Assembly: GCA_033064195.1 (NCBI GenBank) | Contig: JARBJD010000098.1 | Location: 124,001-188,000 of the forward strand | Reading direction: 5' to 3' | DNA: 64,000 nucleotides | From: Blattamonas nauphoetae | Lineage: Eukaryota > Preaxostyla > Oxymonadida | Shown here: piece after piece, positions 1-11,843 of the stretch | Position numbering within the stretch: position 1 is the stretch's first letter | Layout of the letters: each line of letters starts with the position of its first letter | Made by a program: the position numbers and the translations under genes | The notes under the pieces: model-generated | What the model was told of the DNA's origin: nothing | The model's input: only the letters and a program-made list of their open reading frames with translations | Database searches by the model: none

Positions 1-293
1 GTGCAAGCCACATCCAAACGAAGTGGAGCATGCAGAAATGAATGGAAAAGCTGGGATGGACAGAATCCGCACTCGCAAACAAGGAAAAGTCTCAATCGAC
101 AGTCGACACAAATAGATCCTGAACAATCCTTACAACGGAATTTAGCGATCTATATCAAGTATTTCTGTGTTGCATCTCATTTTCATTGTTTTTCCGTCCT
201 TTTCTCTGGATGATCCAATCTCCCAAAATTTCTCGATCTAACAGTCCCGTAATCCGTGCCGACTCCCGTTGAAAAGAATAAACAACAATTTCT

Positions 294-2247
294 ATGTCTG
301 AACAAGAGGTGGAGCCAACTGAACGTACCACGGTATTGCCTTAATTCTCACCAGATCTTCGTTTTCTCCCACATTTTGCGTCTTCGCTGACATTTCATTT
401 CTCCCCTTTTTCTCTCTTAACAATGATTGACATCTCTCGTTCAGGAGGAAAATGAAGACGAAAGTGTGATATTATCAGAATTCATGGTCATTTTTCCCGA
501 TTATTTCTCCAGCGGTTGAAGGGTCAACTGGACGTACTTCGGGTGGAGAAGAGAATGAGACTGAAAATAACACCGAATCTCAACAAGGAACAGCACGAGA
601 CGGAGATGAGGAAGATGAGGAAGAGAGTGAACAAGATGGGGATGCCAATACAACCGAGAGAAAGGATGAAGATGATCAATCAGAACAAGAAAAAGAAGAA
701 GGAGAAAAGGATGAAGAGAACGAACAAGACAAGCCGGACGATGCGGAGCCATCCGAACAACCTGAACCAGCCCGCATTCCCACACCTCACTCGCCAGCCG
801 AAGATCAAACTTGGTCACCGCCACCAACAACAAAGCCAAAGAAAAGTGGAAAACCGAAGCCAAAGGCAAAGCCCGAGAATCGACCAGCCTGGGGATCACG
901 TCCGAAAGCACGAGCGGAGGAAGGGTGTGTGATTTGAGGATCACGAAAATTGAATCTTCTCATTCGTTATTCTGACAGTTTTTGTGGATTTCTCTTCATT
1001 ATTCGGTGACTACCGGACTTTTTCATTGTCCCCCTCATTTTACTTTCTATAATACCTCCCCCAACCTATCATCATCATCTCTTTTCTTCTCCTCTCCCTC
1101 CACAAACAGTTCGCATGTCCGTCGCGTCCCTCGAAACACGTCACCCAATGCCTCCCTCTCAGGATCAGGCCCAAAAACGAAGAAAGCCGATTATTTGCTT
1201 CAAAAAACAAGATTGGAAAGCGACGAGATTCCGCCGCCTCCAAAAGACAAAAGGTGTGCTGAAAGGGCTTGTGGAGGGATATCTCGAAGAGTGCATTGTT
1301 TTAAGTTGGCGTATCTTCGAGACTATAGTCTCATTATTTTCGTTTTGTTTTTTTTGACTTTTCATCACCTCTGTCGTGAATCTCTCTTCATTTTTCATAT
1401 CTTCTCCTCATCTCTTTGTGTAGCATGGCATCAACACGCAAATCAGGCGGATCGGAAAATGTCGACGACTTGGCGCAGGTGAAAATGGAAGCCCAAACGC
1501 GAAAACGAATTGTTCAGAACGACATTGAAACTCTGAAAATGCGAATATTGAAGCTGGAGAAGGAGCAGGAGAGTGCAGTGAATGCATCGAAGACATTGAT
1601 GAAGCGAAAGGAGAATAAAGAGAAGATCAAAAAAGATGTCCAGGAACAGACTGAAATCCGAGAGAAAATAACACGAGAAAGACATAAGAAGATGGAAAGT
1701 GATTCTGAACGACGAATGGAGGAGAGAAGACAGAAGAAAGAGCTGCTGCAGGTATGAGCCGTCATTCGTTCATTTTTCTCCTTTTTTGCGTTTTGCTCCG
1801 AGATTGATTGTTCTCTTCCTCTTCCTCGCTCTTTTATTCATCATTACTCGTCTCATTATGGCATTTTCCTCACTCACCCAGAAACAACAAGAAGAGATTA
1901 TCAACGCGAGGCGAAGAGCTGCAGAGGAGGAAAAAGAACTCACTCGGATCCATGGGGAACAGGTGCGGCGATACCAACTGAAAATGGTTGAAGAACGGCG
2001 AAAGAAGGCGGAACAGACACGAGAGGAGCAGAAATCACGATTGGAGGAACGGAAGCGAGAACAGGAGAAAAAGAAGGAAGAAACACACAGACGCACAATG
2101 ACGGAAATACAAGACATCGAGAAACAGGAAAGAGAGGATCGGAGGCTCCTGGATGAGCTGAGGAAGAAGGAAGAAGAGTTGATTAATAAACTGAAGGAGA
2201 GCCTTGAACAAGAAGAGAAGGCAAGAATGGAACTGGAAACGATTTGA
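294..2247 (+). CDS. Acidic, coiled-coil protein, six exons, function unknown
   Basis: Exons read as 294-332, 445-463, 513-924, 1110-1253, 1424-1751 and 1882-2247, all with GT-AG introns of 112, 49, 185, 170 and 130 bases. The joined frame is 1,308 nt (435 residues plus TGA) with no internal stop. The N-terminal third is strongly acidic (runs of E and D) and then Pro/Lys-rich. The last two exons are an almost continuous charged helix rich in E, K, R and Q, typical of a long coiled coil. There is no signal peptide or membrane segment, so a cytoplasmic or cytoskeletal scaffold is likely, but no family is recognised. The ATG at 294 is the first in frame and follows an A/T-rich leader. The gene is co-oriented with the receptor copy downstream but shows no link to it. 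The exon structure is convincing; the function is unknown. Confidence 0.8.
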
Positions 2248-2412
2248 TTTTAAGTTTATTTACATGTCATTCGTTTTATGTTGTCAATGAAGGGTTGGAA
2301 AAACTGATCTTGACTGGCCCCAAGTCGAATTGTAGCTGATACAGTTAGACACTGGTAATTGAATCATTTGATGATCAGATACGATGTTTTATACGAGGCA
2401 GATTTCAGATCT

Positions 2413-2510
2413 CAAGTTGACCGTCTAATCGTCTGAAGAACGACTTATTCGATCGGATTCAATGTTCAAACAATGGGTCCTGATCCACCTTGATCTTCGC
2501 TCACAAATTG
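2413..2510 (+). promoter_or_regulatory. Conserved 5' leader of receptor copy K1
   Basis: This stretch is conserved with the sequence before copy K2 (17014-17112). The core TTGACCGTCTAATCGTCTGA is present in both, followed by TTCAAACAATGGGTC and then the start codon. Conservation outside the coding sequence suggests a promoter or 5' UTR, or simply the edge of the duplicated segment. Confidence 0.4.
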
Positions 2511-4223
2511 ATGACAAAGGTTTTGTTCATCGCCACTCTGCTCCTCTCCACTCACTCTCTTGTGACGGAGTTCCCATCCTCTTTTCTATCACTTCTAAGC
2601 AACCAAAATGACAAGAGAAATGAAGATGGTCCTCCCACATCGAAAATGTTGAGGCTGAACAAGGATGTCGTGATCTCCTCGACTATCCCAATTATATCCG
2701 AACATGTCTCCCTGATTGGGAATAGGACCACATTCCTGTTCCAGGAACACGACTCGCAACATTCAGGACATCCCGTGTCGTCTCCGAAGCAGCTGTCGTC
2801 AACAAGGACCCCGACTGAATCTCCACATTCAAATCATCATGAAGGAATTGCAACAGTCTTCATGTTTGATGTTCTGAATAGCACGTTTTGTGTTGAAGGA
2901 GTTCACGCGCAGGTGAATTCGGACTCGAAATCAATCTGCTCTTTGGCTGGCTCGATTGTGCGGTTTTCGTGCAGTTCGATCACATCCAACAGCGATATCT
3001 GCCCGTTCGTGATCATCCCATCTGGAAATGGGGAGAGATCTTTGGGATCGGCAGTGATGCTGTGTGATGTGACACATCACTCAAGATCGGACTCGATTGC
3101 ACCGTTTGTTGGTCTGGCCCATCCACACCCATCGATGGTATCCTCTGCATCTGCCGACTTGTCTGATCTGCACAACGCTGAAATGGAGGCGATTGCAGTG
3201 ATTGGAACAGGCCTCAATTTGGAGTCGAAAGAACTGATTTTTGAAACTGGTCCTCTGTTCTCGTTTGGGATGAATGAACACGGATCCTGTTTGAGAGCCT
3301 CTGGTTGTGGTCTCCGAATGGAAACGAGTCTGCTCTCAAGCACTCTTGTGAATGTTTCATCGCCGTCTTCTGCATTCTCGCCAGGCAAGCAGCTGTTCGG
3401 AAGTGAAGTTCGTCAGCTCGTTGTTGGGAGTTGTGTTGCTCAGAGCACGAACCACGACAGCGGAACTGGAATGATGTCGCCGAACTTTGGAGGGAACCTG
3501 AAGTGCCTGAACACCTCCTTCTCATCCTGCGTCCGCGAAGCCAACGCTGCCATGAAATTCACCAACAAGACTATCACCCAAACTTCCGATCCCGGCCGTC
3601 TCAGCAGTGTGGAATCAGATGTGTTCAATATCTATTACGAGTACTGCACGTTCGTCGAAATGTCAGTTCATGGCGGATCGACCAACGGTGGCGCAGCGAT
3701 CTTCCTCTCCGAACAATCCGCTGACCTCGATGTCAGAAACAGCCACTTCCACAAATGTCGCTGCGAGGGCGGTTGGGACAATGGCGGCGCGATCTATCTC
3801 AAGTGCGGGTATTCCCGAAACCTCTCTCTCTACGAAGTCACCTTCACCGACTGCTATGCTGGGCAGAATGGAGGATGCGTGTATGCGTATGGTGCAAACA
3901 TAGTGGGGATGTCGTTCTGGACCAAATGGGGTTCTGCCTGTGGACGAATATACCGTCCGAAGCGCCGTAATTAAGAATTGTATTTTCGATATCAGAATCG
4001 GGCCCATCGTTGTCAACGCTTCTGTCACATTTGATGGATCGCACACGATAGAAGTTGTTCTGTGGGGGGCGAACTTTGAGGAAGGGAGTTACCGGATGGA
4101 GCTGTCGAAGTCTTCGAAGAAGGTGAACGTCTCAATGACACCGTTCAACTCAACAATACTAAAAGGAACAGCACTTCTGGATTCAATACCCGCAGAAGGA
4201 AGACTGGACTGGAAGACAGAATA
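2511..4223 (+). pseudogene. Receptor-like pseudokinase K1, N-terminal part (interrupted)
   Basis: The ATG at 2511 gives a typical signal peptide (MTKVLFIATLLLSTHSLV), the same start as in copy K2. The following ectodomain has many short C/N/G-rich beta-helix-like turns (HKCRCEGGWDNGGAIY-type). Compared with K2, about 550 nt are missing at roughly 3905-3920 and the frame changes there; the reading continues in another frame from about 3940 (DEYTVRSA, VNASVTFDGSHT). At 4224 the copy is interrupted by the 7.8 kb TIR element and resumes at 12035. The family appears to be a type I membrane protein with extracellular repeats and a cytoplasmic kinase-like domain. The combined damage makes K1 a likely pseudogene. 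Confidence 0.8.
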
Positions 4224-4225
4224 TA

Positions 4226-4414
4226 TAGTGGAAATTTAACCCGATACTTTAATTTAACCCGATACTTTTCTCCCATTTTTTGGACCCCTGTTTCCATCCA
4301 TCCCATATTTCTCGGAACCCATAACTTTTTGGGTCCCACCATTTCCGGGTTGGATATCTACCCTCCCCCATCAATCACTTGAGGTAGAAATCGAACCTCC
4401 AAAATAGGATCCCC
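4226..4414 (+). repeat. Left terminal inverted repeat of the 7.8 kb element
   Basis: Reverse complement of 11844-12032 with almost no differences. It contains two tandem copies of AATTTAACCCGATACTT close to the tip. The foldback element at 4412-5425 is inserted at its inner end; beyond it TAGGCATGGCTGACCGG resumes, as in the right arm. Confidence 0.85.
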
Positions 4415-5425
4415 GGGTGGGGTCTCCTATTTAGGAGCCTTTTTCTAATTTTTGACCCTTTTGGCTCCCAAATAGGAGGTCCTTAACATTTAAGCTTAGG
4501 AAAGCCGAACTTCACGACCACTTTTCTCCACGCCTGTTCATGATTTTTCAATCCCAGTTCATTTCTGGTGATTTGGGATGGTTTTCTCTCAAAATGACAA
4601 TTTTTTGAAAATGAAAAATCCTGGGGGGATCTGGGTGGAAATTTAGGGTGAAATATTGATTTACCTGTATAACAAGCTTAGGATCTTGAAAACTTGTTTT
4701 GATCATATCTCCACAACCAAACATGATCCAGACATGAAACTTTTACCAATATGGATGTTTTGTTGAGAAGTATTTTTCGGAAAATTTTGAAAAAAATCCC
4801 CTTGCGGCAGTTGAGATATTTTTTTCTTTTAACCTTGGTTATAAATGAGAGCTGTCACTTGACATGGGATGATGCACCAGTCTCCAAATTCCGTCAAAAT
4901 GGTGGAGACACCATCAGAATCCAATCCAAATCATCATTTTCGACAGATTCGTTCTCAGAGAGTGAGATGGAGGTGGAGATTCTGAGAAAAACACGGAAAA
5001 ACCATAAAGTGCCAAAATAGGAGGTCTTCGAAAATTCTCAAAATTTTCCGAAAAAAATACTTCTCAACAAAACATCCATATTGGTAAAAGTTTCATGTCT
5101 GGATCATGTTTGGTTGTGGAGATATGATCAAAACAAGTTTTCATGATCCTAAGCTTGTTATACAGGTAAATCAATATTTCACCCTAAATTTCCACCCAGA
5201 TCCCCCCAGGATTTTTCATTTTTCAAAAAATTGTCATTTTGAGAGAAAACCATCCCAAATCACCAGAAATGAACTGGGATTGAAAAATCATGAACAGGCG
5301 TGGAGAAAAGTGGTCGTGAAGTTCGGCTTTCCTAAGCTTAAATGTTAAGGACCTCCTATTTGGGAGCCAAAAAAGGGTCAAAAAATTAGAAAAAAAAGGC
5401 TCCTAAATAGGAGACCCCACCCGGG
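4412..5425. mobile_element. Foldback (long inverted repeat) element nested in the TIR
   Basis: Two arms of about 380 bp are near-perfect inverted repeats starting CCCGGGTGGGGTCTCCTATT, around a centre of about 240 bp. It is flanked by GATC on both sides (4408-4411, 5426-5429), which reads as a 4-bp target duplication. No coding sequence is supported. It is a MITE or foldback-type non-autonomous element, younger than the 7.8 kb host element it interrupts. Confidence 0.75.
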
Positions 5426-5604
5426 GATCTAGGCATGGCTGACCGGCCAAAAGTGCCGGTCAGTGTCACCCTGGAATAATTAAAAGGGTCAGATCTCAGC
5501 TCTTCTATAAATCACTTTCTATAATCCAGAAATCGGCGAGCAAGCGGATATACATATCAAGATTTGCTTGCAGAAGCCGATCGGAAGCCTCCTTTTTCCG
5601 TATC

Positions 5605-7078
5605 ATGGAGATATCCTACAACAATGGGATTGTTGATCTCACACATCACATTCACCAACATACCACGAATCGATCAGCAAACACAGCCCAAAAGATCTCC
5701 ACGATGTTGACGGAGCGAGTGCTTTTGCAATCGTGAAACTTTATGCTCTCGACCAGGTTTCACGTCGTGACTCGTAGTCAAGCACAAGCCAAGACTCCGA
5801 CACAATCTGGCTCTTCGAAAGCTCACCGCACTTACCATCTCTGTCAATATGTCTTGATTTGTACGCACTTTCCTTTCACTTTTTCATCATTTTACCTCAT
5901 TTTCCTTGATCGCCTCTGTGCTTTCAGACTGATGTTGAGAATGAACTGTTCTCCTTTCTGCTTCGTGATCGCTCTTTTGTACATCGAGTGTCTCCGGACA
6001 GACTGTGGCGTGCGCTTCACCTCTCACAACGCCCACACCCTCTTCCTCACAGCGTTTCATCTCCTCTCCTTTTCATCTTCCCTTCAGCACCGTTGTCTCC
6101 ACAAAGTATCTCGACGACCAATTTTTCTTCAACAAGCACTACGCCCACCTCGGAGGCATCGCTCCGACTATCTTCAACGACATGGAGCGTACCCTCCTGT
6201 CGCTCCTTGTGTACTCGCTCCCCTTTGACGTCTGTCACTTCGAGCAGTTTTTCCACAGGATCCGCGACACTGTATATCCACCGCTGGCAGGCTCGCAGCT
6301 TTCTGCCAAAACGGAGTCATCAGACTTGTCGATCGACACGAAACAACCTTCCAATCTGGAAAGTGTGTTCATCATTGTTCTATGAAGTCTCTCTGCTTCT
6401 CATCATGTTTCCCAACCTCTCCTTTCAGTCTCCACTCCGTTTTCTTCCATATCGACGCTGTCTTCGCTGACCGTGCACTCCAAAGTGTTTATTCCAGCCA
6501 GTCGGCGTCTCAGCGAAGACCGCGAACGCCACAAACTCGAAGCGCAGCGGGAAAGCTTCTTGATGGCCCAGGAAGACTTCAGTGCCATCCCGCCGACGCC
6601 CCCTCACATCACCGCCGAGTCTGGCTCTTTCCCGCCCGTTCCACAGACTAAATCGCTTGATGTTGCACACTATTTCTATCCTCTGCCCCAAACCCTATCA
6701 TATTCACTATTTCGGTACCGATCGTATGGATCTGTCCAACAGACACTGTTGTGGGGAAATAACGGTTCACCCCCACCTGCGTCGTCGCCCAATGATCCCG
6801 AGGGACTAACAGGCAGCTTCTTCTTCACTGACAAACAGTCATCCCTGCCGCCCGTGACGCACCCCACAACAACTTCCTTCGCCTTCCCGCTCGCCCATCT
6901 TCTGCAGATGAAAGGCATCCAGCCGTCCTCTTATTTGTTTCCGACCCTTCCACCGTCGCTTGCTGTCACTCCTCCTGTCGGCACCAGCGTTTCGCCCGTG
7001 TTCTTCTCCCCGACACAACCAGCGCCATCGCCAGCCACGCTTGCCAACCCGACTGCCCCCGCACCCCAACACAGCTGA
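5605..7078 (+). CDS. PHO80/CYCP (P/U-type) cyclin, five exons
   Basis: Exons 5605-5732, 5783-5860, 5928-6053, 6088-6362 and 6429-7078 join to 1,257 nt (418 residues plus TGA) with every junction in phase; introns are 50, 67, 34 and 66 bases. The cyclin box shows the family landmarks in order: a CFVIALLYIE helix, the FTSHNAHTLFLTA helix matching the canonical SFNVHRLLITS-type motif, KYLDDQFFFNKHYAHLGGI (canonical KFxDDxxYxNxxYAxVGGI), then an ME-TLLSLLVYSLPFDV segment. Such cyclins bind and activate PHO85/CDK5-like kinases. The last exon encodes a Ser/Pro/Thr-rich tail. The gene lies inside the 7.8 kb element and reads intact, unlike its neighbour at 8487-10854. The first splice is the least certain. 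Confidence 0.85.
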
Positions 7079-8106
7079 TCCTGCCGTACTCTCCGCTTCC
7101 AAAGCTCGTGCTCAATTGTCTCTCGCCTAATTGATCAGATGCGGTGCTGGAGAAGACACCGGCCCAGCCTGCTCAGCACACCTTGGGACTGCAGCGATTG
7201 AACCTCAACAGCCACGCGCTGCTCCCCTCTCTCTCCTGAAGAGCACAGGCGAGTCTGTCAGCACTCCCAACCTCACTGATCGCCACCCCCAGCTGGACAG
7301 GACAGACGCAGCTGACGTGCTTCGGAGCTCGTCGGCTGCTCCCCTCCTTACGCACTGCACGGACGGGGCGAGTTCTCAGCCAGCCGAGCAGAAGCTTCCC
7401 ACTACGATCACCGTTCTTGGAACACAGCCAGCCTCCAAACCCCGCTTGTCTCTTCTGATCCGTCAATCTCCTCCAGCACGGTCGCCTGGACGGACACAGC
7501 CCTCCCCAACATAACTCCTCACCCTCCCGCACTTCACAAAACTCGCTGTCGATCCCAATCCATCAGCGGACTCGCAGCACGTGCTGGATCGACCACTCTC
7601 GGTGGTCCTCCCGCAGGCCGAGCGCACCCCACCCACAAAGCAGACCACTCCCAATTCACCGTTCGTTCTCCCCTTCCTCCCCTCGCTGCCGCAGGAAGCA
7701 CCCGACGTCCTGAAGGCACCACCCCTCCTGACCACGCCGTCCCCAACACCCTTCACACCACTCGCCCCTCGCCCTGTCCTACACCCCTCTCGTCCATCCA
7801 TCGCCCACCAAACAAGAGTCGAATGCTCTCCCTCCCCCGTCAGAGTACTCCTCATTCGTGTGCTCCTCCACTAAAGTCTGCCATCGATTTGGTGGGCACG
7901 AAGTGGGGAGGAAAGAAGTGATGACAGCAATGAGTAGTGGCGTCGTTCCCACTTCATTCATAAAGTGTTTCAATCCTCTTCAAAACTCTGTGATTCAAAA
8001 AAAGCCGAAGTGAGAAAACAAGAGTGTTAACTTAACTTGGAGAATACGAAAAAATGTCAAAGAGCAACCCATAATTGCCTTTTGTACTTATAACTGGTAA
8101 AAATGT
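7079..8106. other. GC-rich, Pro/Ser/Thr-biased open region after the cyclin, then spacer
   Basis: From 7079 to about 7874 the base composition stays C-rich like the cyclin tail, with open frames (7131-7514, 7581-7874, plus) of Pro/Ser/Thr-rich composition but no start, splice or domain that can be supported. It could be further cyclin exons, 3' UTR or decayed sequence. From 7875 to 8106 nothing was seen. Confidence 0.35.
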
Positions 8107-8178
8107 AGGGAGGAGCAATTGTCCGGACAAGGTGAGGCGCTGTCCGTCCTCGGACAGCGCCTAATTAGGAGACCCCCA
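8107..8178. repeat. Short hairpin repeat (mini-MITE-like), copy 1
   Basis: A perfect 12-bp stem (AGGCGCTGTCCG, loop TCCT) is embedded in conserved flanks GGAGCAATTGTCCGGACAAG and CTAATTAGGAG. The same block occurs inverted at 29918-29990. ACTGGTAA occurs on both sides here and may be an 8-bp target duplication. Not coding. Confidence 0.5.
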
Positions 8179-8486
8179 CTGGTAAGTTTTGAAGAAGGGC
8201 ATGATCTACGTTGACAGGTGAGAATTGACTCAACTCAAGAATTTAATCTCTTAACATGAATAATATGTTGTTCTTCAGACAGTACTGTAATGTGTTTCTT
8301 CTGTAAACAGTTCGAAATCGACCTGTGCTCATGACTCGAAGTTGAAAGAGAAAATGATGATGGAAGACTTGAACAGGATGTGAATGATGAGAGAGAGGAA
8401 AGGAAGGAAGAGAAAGAAGATGGGATCCAACGTCTTGCAGTCTTTGATCAAAGAATTGACATTTCCAAACAACTATCTTTGAGAGC

Positions 8487-10854
8487 CTATTCGCAATATG
8501 AAATTCTGAAGAAGCGAGACATTGACATGGCAGACACGAAGGATTGGGGAGAGGACAAGGCAGACTGGATGACATTCGCGTCGAACTGGTTGGGGTCGGA
8601 GAGAGAAGTCAAGTTGAGGACGATTTGAACGAGCGAGGAGACTCCAGCGCTCTGCACGAACAAGTTGAGAGCAGATGGTCGTGGAATGAGTGTGAGTGAA
8701 GTGTGGTCCAGAATGTGTGTGGATCGGCTGTGGAGAAGGGAAGTATGGACTGGAATGATCTGACATTCCACCAACTGCGAGACGTACGGCGAGTCGAAGA
8801 TTGTGTCGTTCAACTTGGCTGTGTCGAGTGTTGGGAAGGTGTTCGCAGTGAACGATTGGATGAGCGAGGGCGGGAGGAGGAGGACGAAGAAGGACGAGAG
8901 GAGGTTGATCATCACGTCATGTTCCGTCTGCGACAGATTTGGGAATCTCTGTTTGTTTTTGTTGATTTGGTTGATCAGCGAATGAAACTCCGACGCGTAC
9001 GGCCTCACAAGCTCGTTCTTTGCTGGTCTAAGAGCCATCGGTGGCTCGTGTGCCTGAGGGACAGATGGAGTGGGCTGTTGAGGGGTTGTCAAGATGCACC
9101 TTCGGCAACACTTGACTCGAGCTGGTCGTTCGTGACGATGTTTCTTTGCCGCTGAATGTTGATGTCTTCGATCTTGTCCTGCTTCTCACGCAGAGTGAGG
9201 AGGTCTCTTGTTGGATGGCCGCGTGAATATCGTCCTTCTCTTTCAACTCTCTGTCCCGCTCTGAAAGGAGGAGATCCTGCTGCTTCTGCCACGTTTGGAT
9301 GACCGAGTTCTGTTGGCAGATCTGAGCGAGTGGGTGAGATGAGCACTGTGCGAGAGTGTTCTTGATCGTCCAAACTTTCTTCCTGACGTCTCAAGATACG
9401 CTTCGTTCCGCTGCTGTGTCTCTTCCACAATCTGACTGTGATTCTTGTCCAGTAGGTTGGTCAGAACTGTCGTCTCCGCGTAGTCCAAATCACCCAAATC
9501 CAGATCGTCCGAATGGATTTCACGGATGTCCTCGTCCTTCGAGATCCAGACAGCTTTCTTCTGCTTCTTCCTCTTCTTTCTGTCTCGCGAATTCAGACTC
9601 GACGAGTGCGAATCGTCATCGAACAACAATCTATCCTCAAACAACCCTTTCTCGTCGGCATCCTGTCGCATGATGGTCGACAGCTTGAGGATTGTCTCCT
9701 GAATGATGTCGTCCTGCTTCTGCAGCGCGTCTTGTTGTTTCGTCAGCTTGTTCACTTTCTCCTGCAGTCCTTCGTTGTTCTCTTCAAGATCTCTGTTTGT
9801 TTCTTCAAGTTGTTGGATGGTCTGCTTCAGAGCGCTATTCGTGTTGTGCAGAGTGACCAAGTGTTGTCCTGTTTCTGGTGTGACCTTGTTCCTGTCAAAA
9901 GCACGAGCTTTCTCCTTCAGCTCTCTCTTCTCTTTCTTCACCATCTCAAACTCCGTCTCTAGTTCCGCCTTCTTCTGTTGAGCGTTCTCGCCCTGCATGG
10001 ACAGGATCTGCGTCTCCTGATGCGAGTTTGTTTTCTTCAGATTTGCTTTCTCTCGCTGCCCTTTCTCGTTCTTTTCGATAAGCTGACTGATTTCTGTTCT
10101 GGCTCTGTGGAGTTGTTGTGATGTCCGCTCCAAATCTTCGACGAGCATCCCAAATTGAGCATTGGTTTGTGATTCTTTCTTCTGGTTCGATTCCTGATCA
10201 GCACTGAGCTTGCCTGTTCGAGAGGAGAGAGGCGACGAACGGTGTGACCTGTTCTCATTCTTCAACTTCTCCAATTCCTTCCTCCCTCAGCCATTGTCTT
10301 CTCTTTCTGCTTCATCTGATGATCTCGCTCTCGCATCCGCTCCTCTTTCGTTGGCTTCTCGTCGAAATCCTCTTTCACTGCGACTCGTTCAGTTTTCGCA
10401 ATGCGAGCTTCATGTTTCAATTGCTCGATCTCCATTCTGAGATCAGCAACAGTCTCTTCAATATTCATGTTATCCTCCTTCTGGTTCTGGTTTTCGAAGC
10501 AGATTGAAACGATCAGCTCTTTCTGCCGTTTAGTGAGAGGGTCCTGCGAAGAGAATACATCGGATTGTTCAGCTGATCCAACATCGAGTCCTCATTCTCG
10601 AAAGATGGTGAGGGCACAGTCCCATCCGACGACAGATCCCGCCTTCGATGCGACGAGTCCGGGTGTGGTGTTGGCCGTCGTTTACGGCGAGCGAAGGTCA
10701 TTTCGAATCTCGAGTCGTCTTCTTTGAAGGGTATGGGACAATAATGTTCGGCCACTTCTTCACGGAACGTAACACAGTCTACAAGATCGAAAGAGACGAT
10801 CAGAGAAAAACTTTCGTGTGATTCGTCCGTCGGAGTGAGGTAGAAAAGAGACAT
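8487..10854 (-). pseudogene. Long coiled-coil protein gene, frame-disrupted, cargo of the 7.8 kb element
   Basis: Reading on the minus strand from the ATG at 10854 gives a globular N-terminus of about 100 residues, then a long E/K/Q/R-rich coiled coil (10.5-9.2 kb), then an acidic segment and a helical C-terminal domain (9092-8487). The protein-like reading changes frame at least three times (near 10540, 10280 and 9200) without convincing introns. It is therefore either decayed or has very short unresolved introns. No catalytic motif or known family is recognised. It lies tail-to-tail with the cyclin inside the same element. The sequence may continue to about 8243. Confidence 0.55.
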
Positions 10855-11189
10855 GATTAAATCGTTGAGAGAGGATGTGTAATCAAGGTTCTAAGGCAAA
10901 ACAGTCATCAGATTCCTCATGATCTTTGATAAATCGGAATTCCGGCTTGTTTGGAGGAGTGGAGCAGTATTTATCGACTAAAGAAGAGAAATATGCGATT
11001 AAGATGTCAAAACAATGGAGAGGCAAACCTATTGTGTGAATTTTTCAGGTTTCAATGCAATTGAATGTCAAAGATAGCATGGAGAAGAGTGAATATTGAA
11101 TCGAGAAGATCTCCGCTTATTTTCATTCAATGCAAATAAAAAAATGATTGAGAGCAAGACAAAGAGGTTTTGACCGATCATCGACATTC

Positions 11190-11602
11190 AAATTGTGATG
11201 GAATTGGCTCTGAGAGAAAATGTACGACGAAGACAAATTGAGATGGGGAGGACGATCCGGACATGTCCAGGACAGGACAGTTTTGTCCGTTTTCAACTGA
11301 TCATCATTCGATGGTGAAGAAATTTAGATGATTCCGTTTTTCAACAAAAGAGCGGATGTCCAAGATCGGACAAGCTTGGACATTTCTGCAATTAATGGGT
11401 CATTTTGTCCGAATTCTCAGTACGTGTTTTTTTCTCAGTTTAAATCACAAAATCTGGATAATTACATCATTTTAGACGCATTGATGAAATAAATTTGAGG
11501 ATTGAACAGCTCTTTGGGTCACATGAAACACTTCTTTTTTGCTTGGACTTGTGCTCTGTCCGATGTCCGAGGAGAACGACGTTTTGTCCGTCCGTTGCTC
11601 AT
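11190..11602 (-). repeat. Dispersed repeat U, copy 1
   Basis: In the minus direction this segment aligns with 27011-27425. Both start GATGAGCAACGGACGGACAA, share TCTCCTCGGACATCGGACAG and later CCGGATCGTCCTCCCCATC. It is rich in GTCC/GGAC words that can pair. No coding capacity is evident. It is a diverged dispersed repeat of unknown class. Confidence 0.6.
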
Positions 11603-11843
11603 CATTATAAAAATGTCCAAGAATAAGTTAGCAAGAGATGAATAGAAGTGAAAATTATACATTTGTTGTATATCCGAAGACAGATCACGAATACTCACGG
11701 TATCGATGCGAAATGCAGTTTTCGATGAATCCACTTCGGAGAAATGGTAACTCTGGATTATGGGTTCCCTCATTTCTCCGGTCAGTGACCGTCAGTACTT
11801 TTCGATGAAAACTGACCGGTCAGTGCCGGTCAGCCATGCCTAC

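Noticed and set aside
1-213. Open frame at the left edge
   Set aside because: Non-ATG start, no domain, composition unlike neighbouring exons; not supported as a gene.
8703-9155. Plus-strand open frame opposite the coiled-coil gene
   Set aside because: Shadow of the minus-strand coding sequence.
9513-9981. Hydrophobic plus-strand frames, possible membrane protein
   Set aside because: Hydrophobicity is the antisense image of a Glu/Lys/Gln-rich coiled coil on the minus strand.
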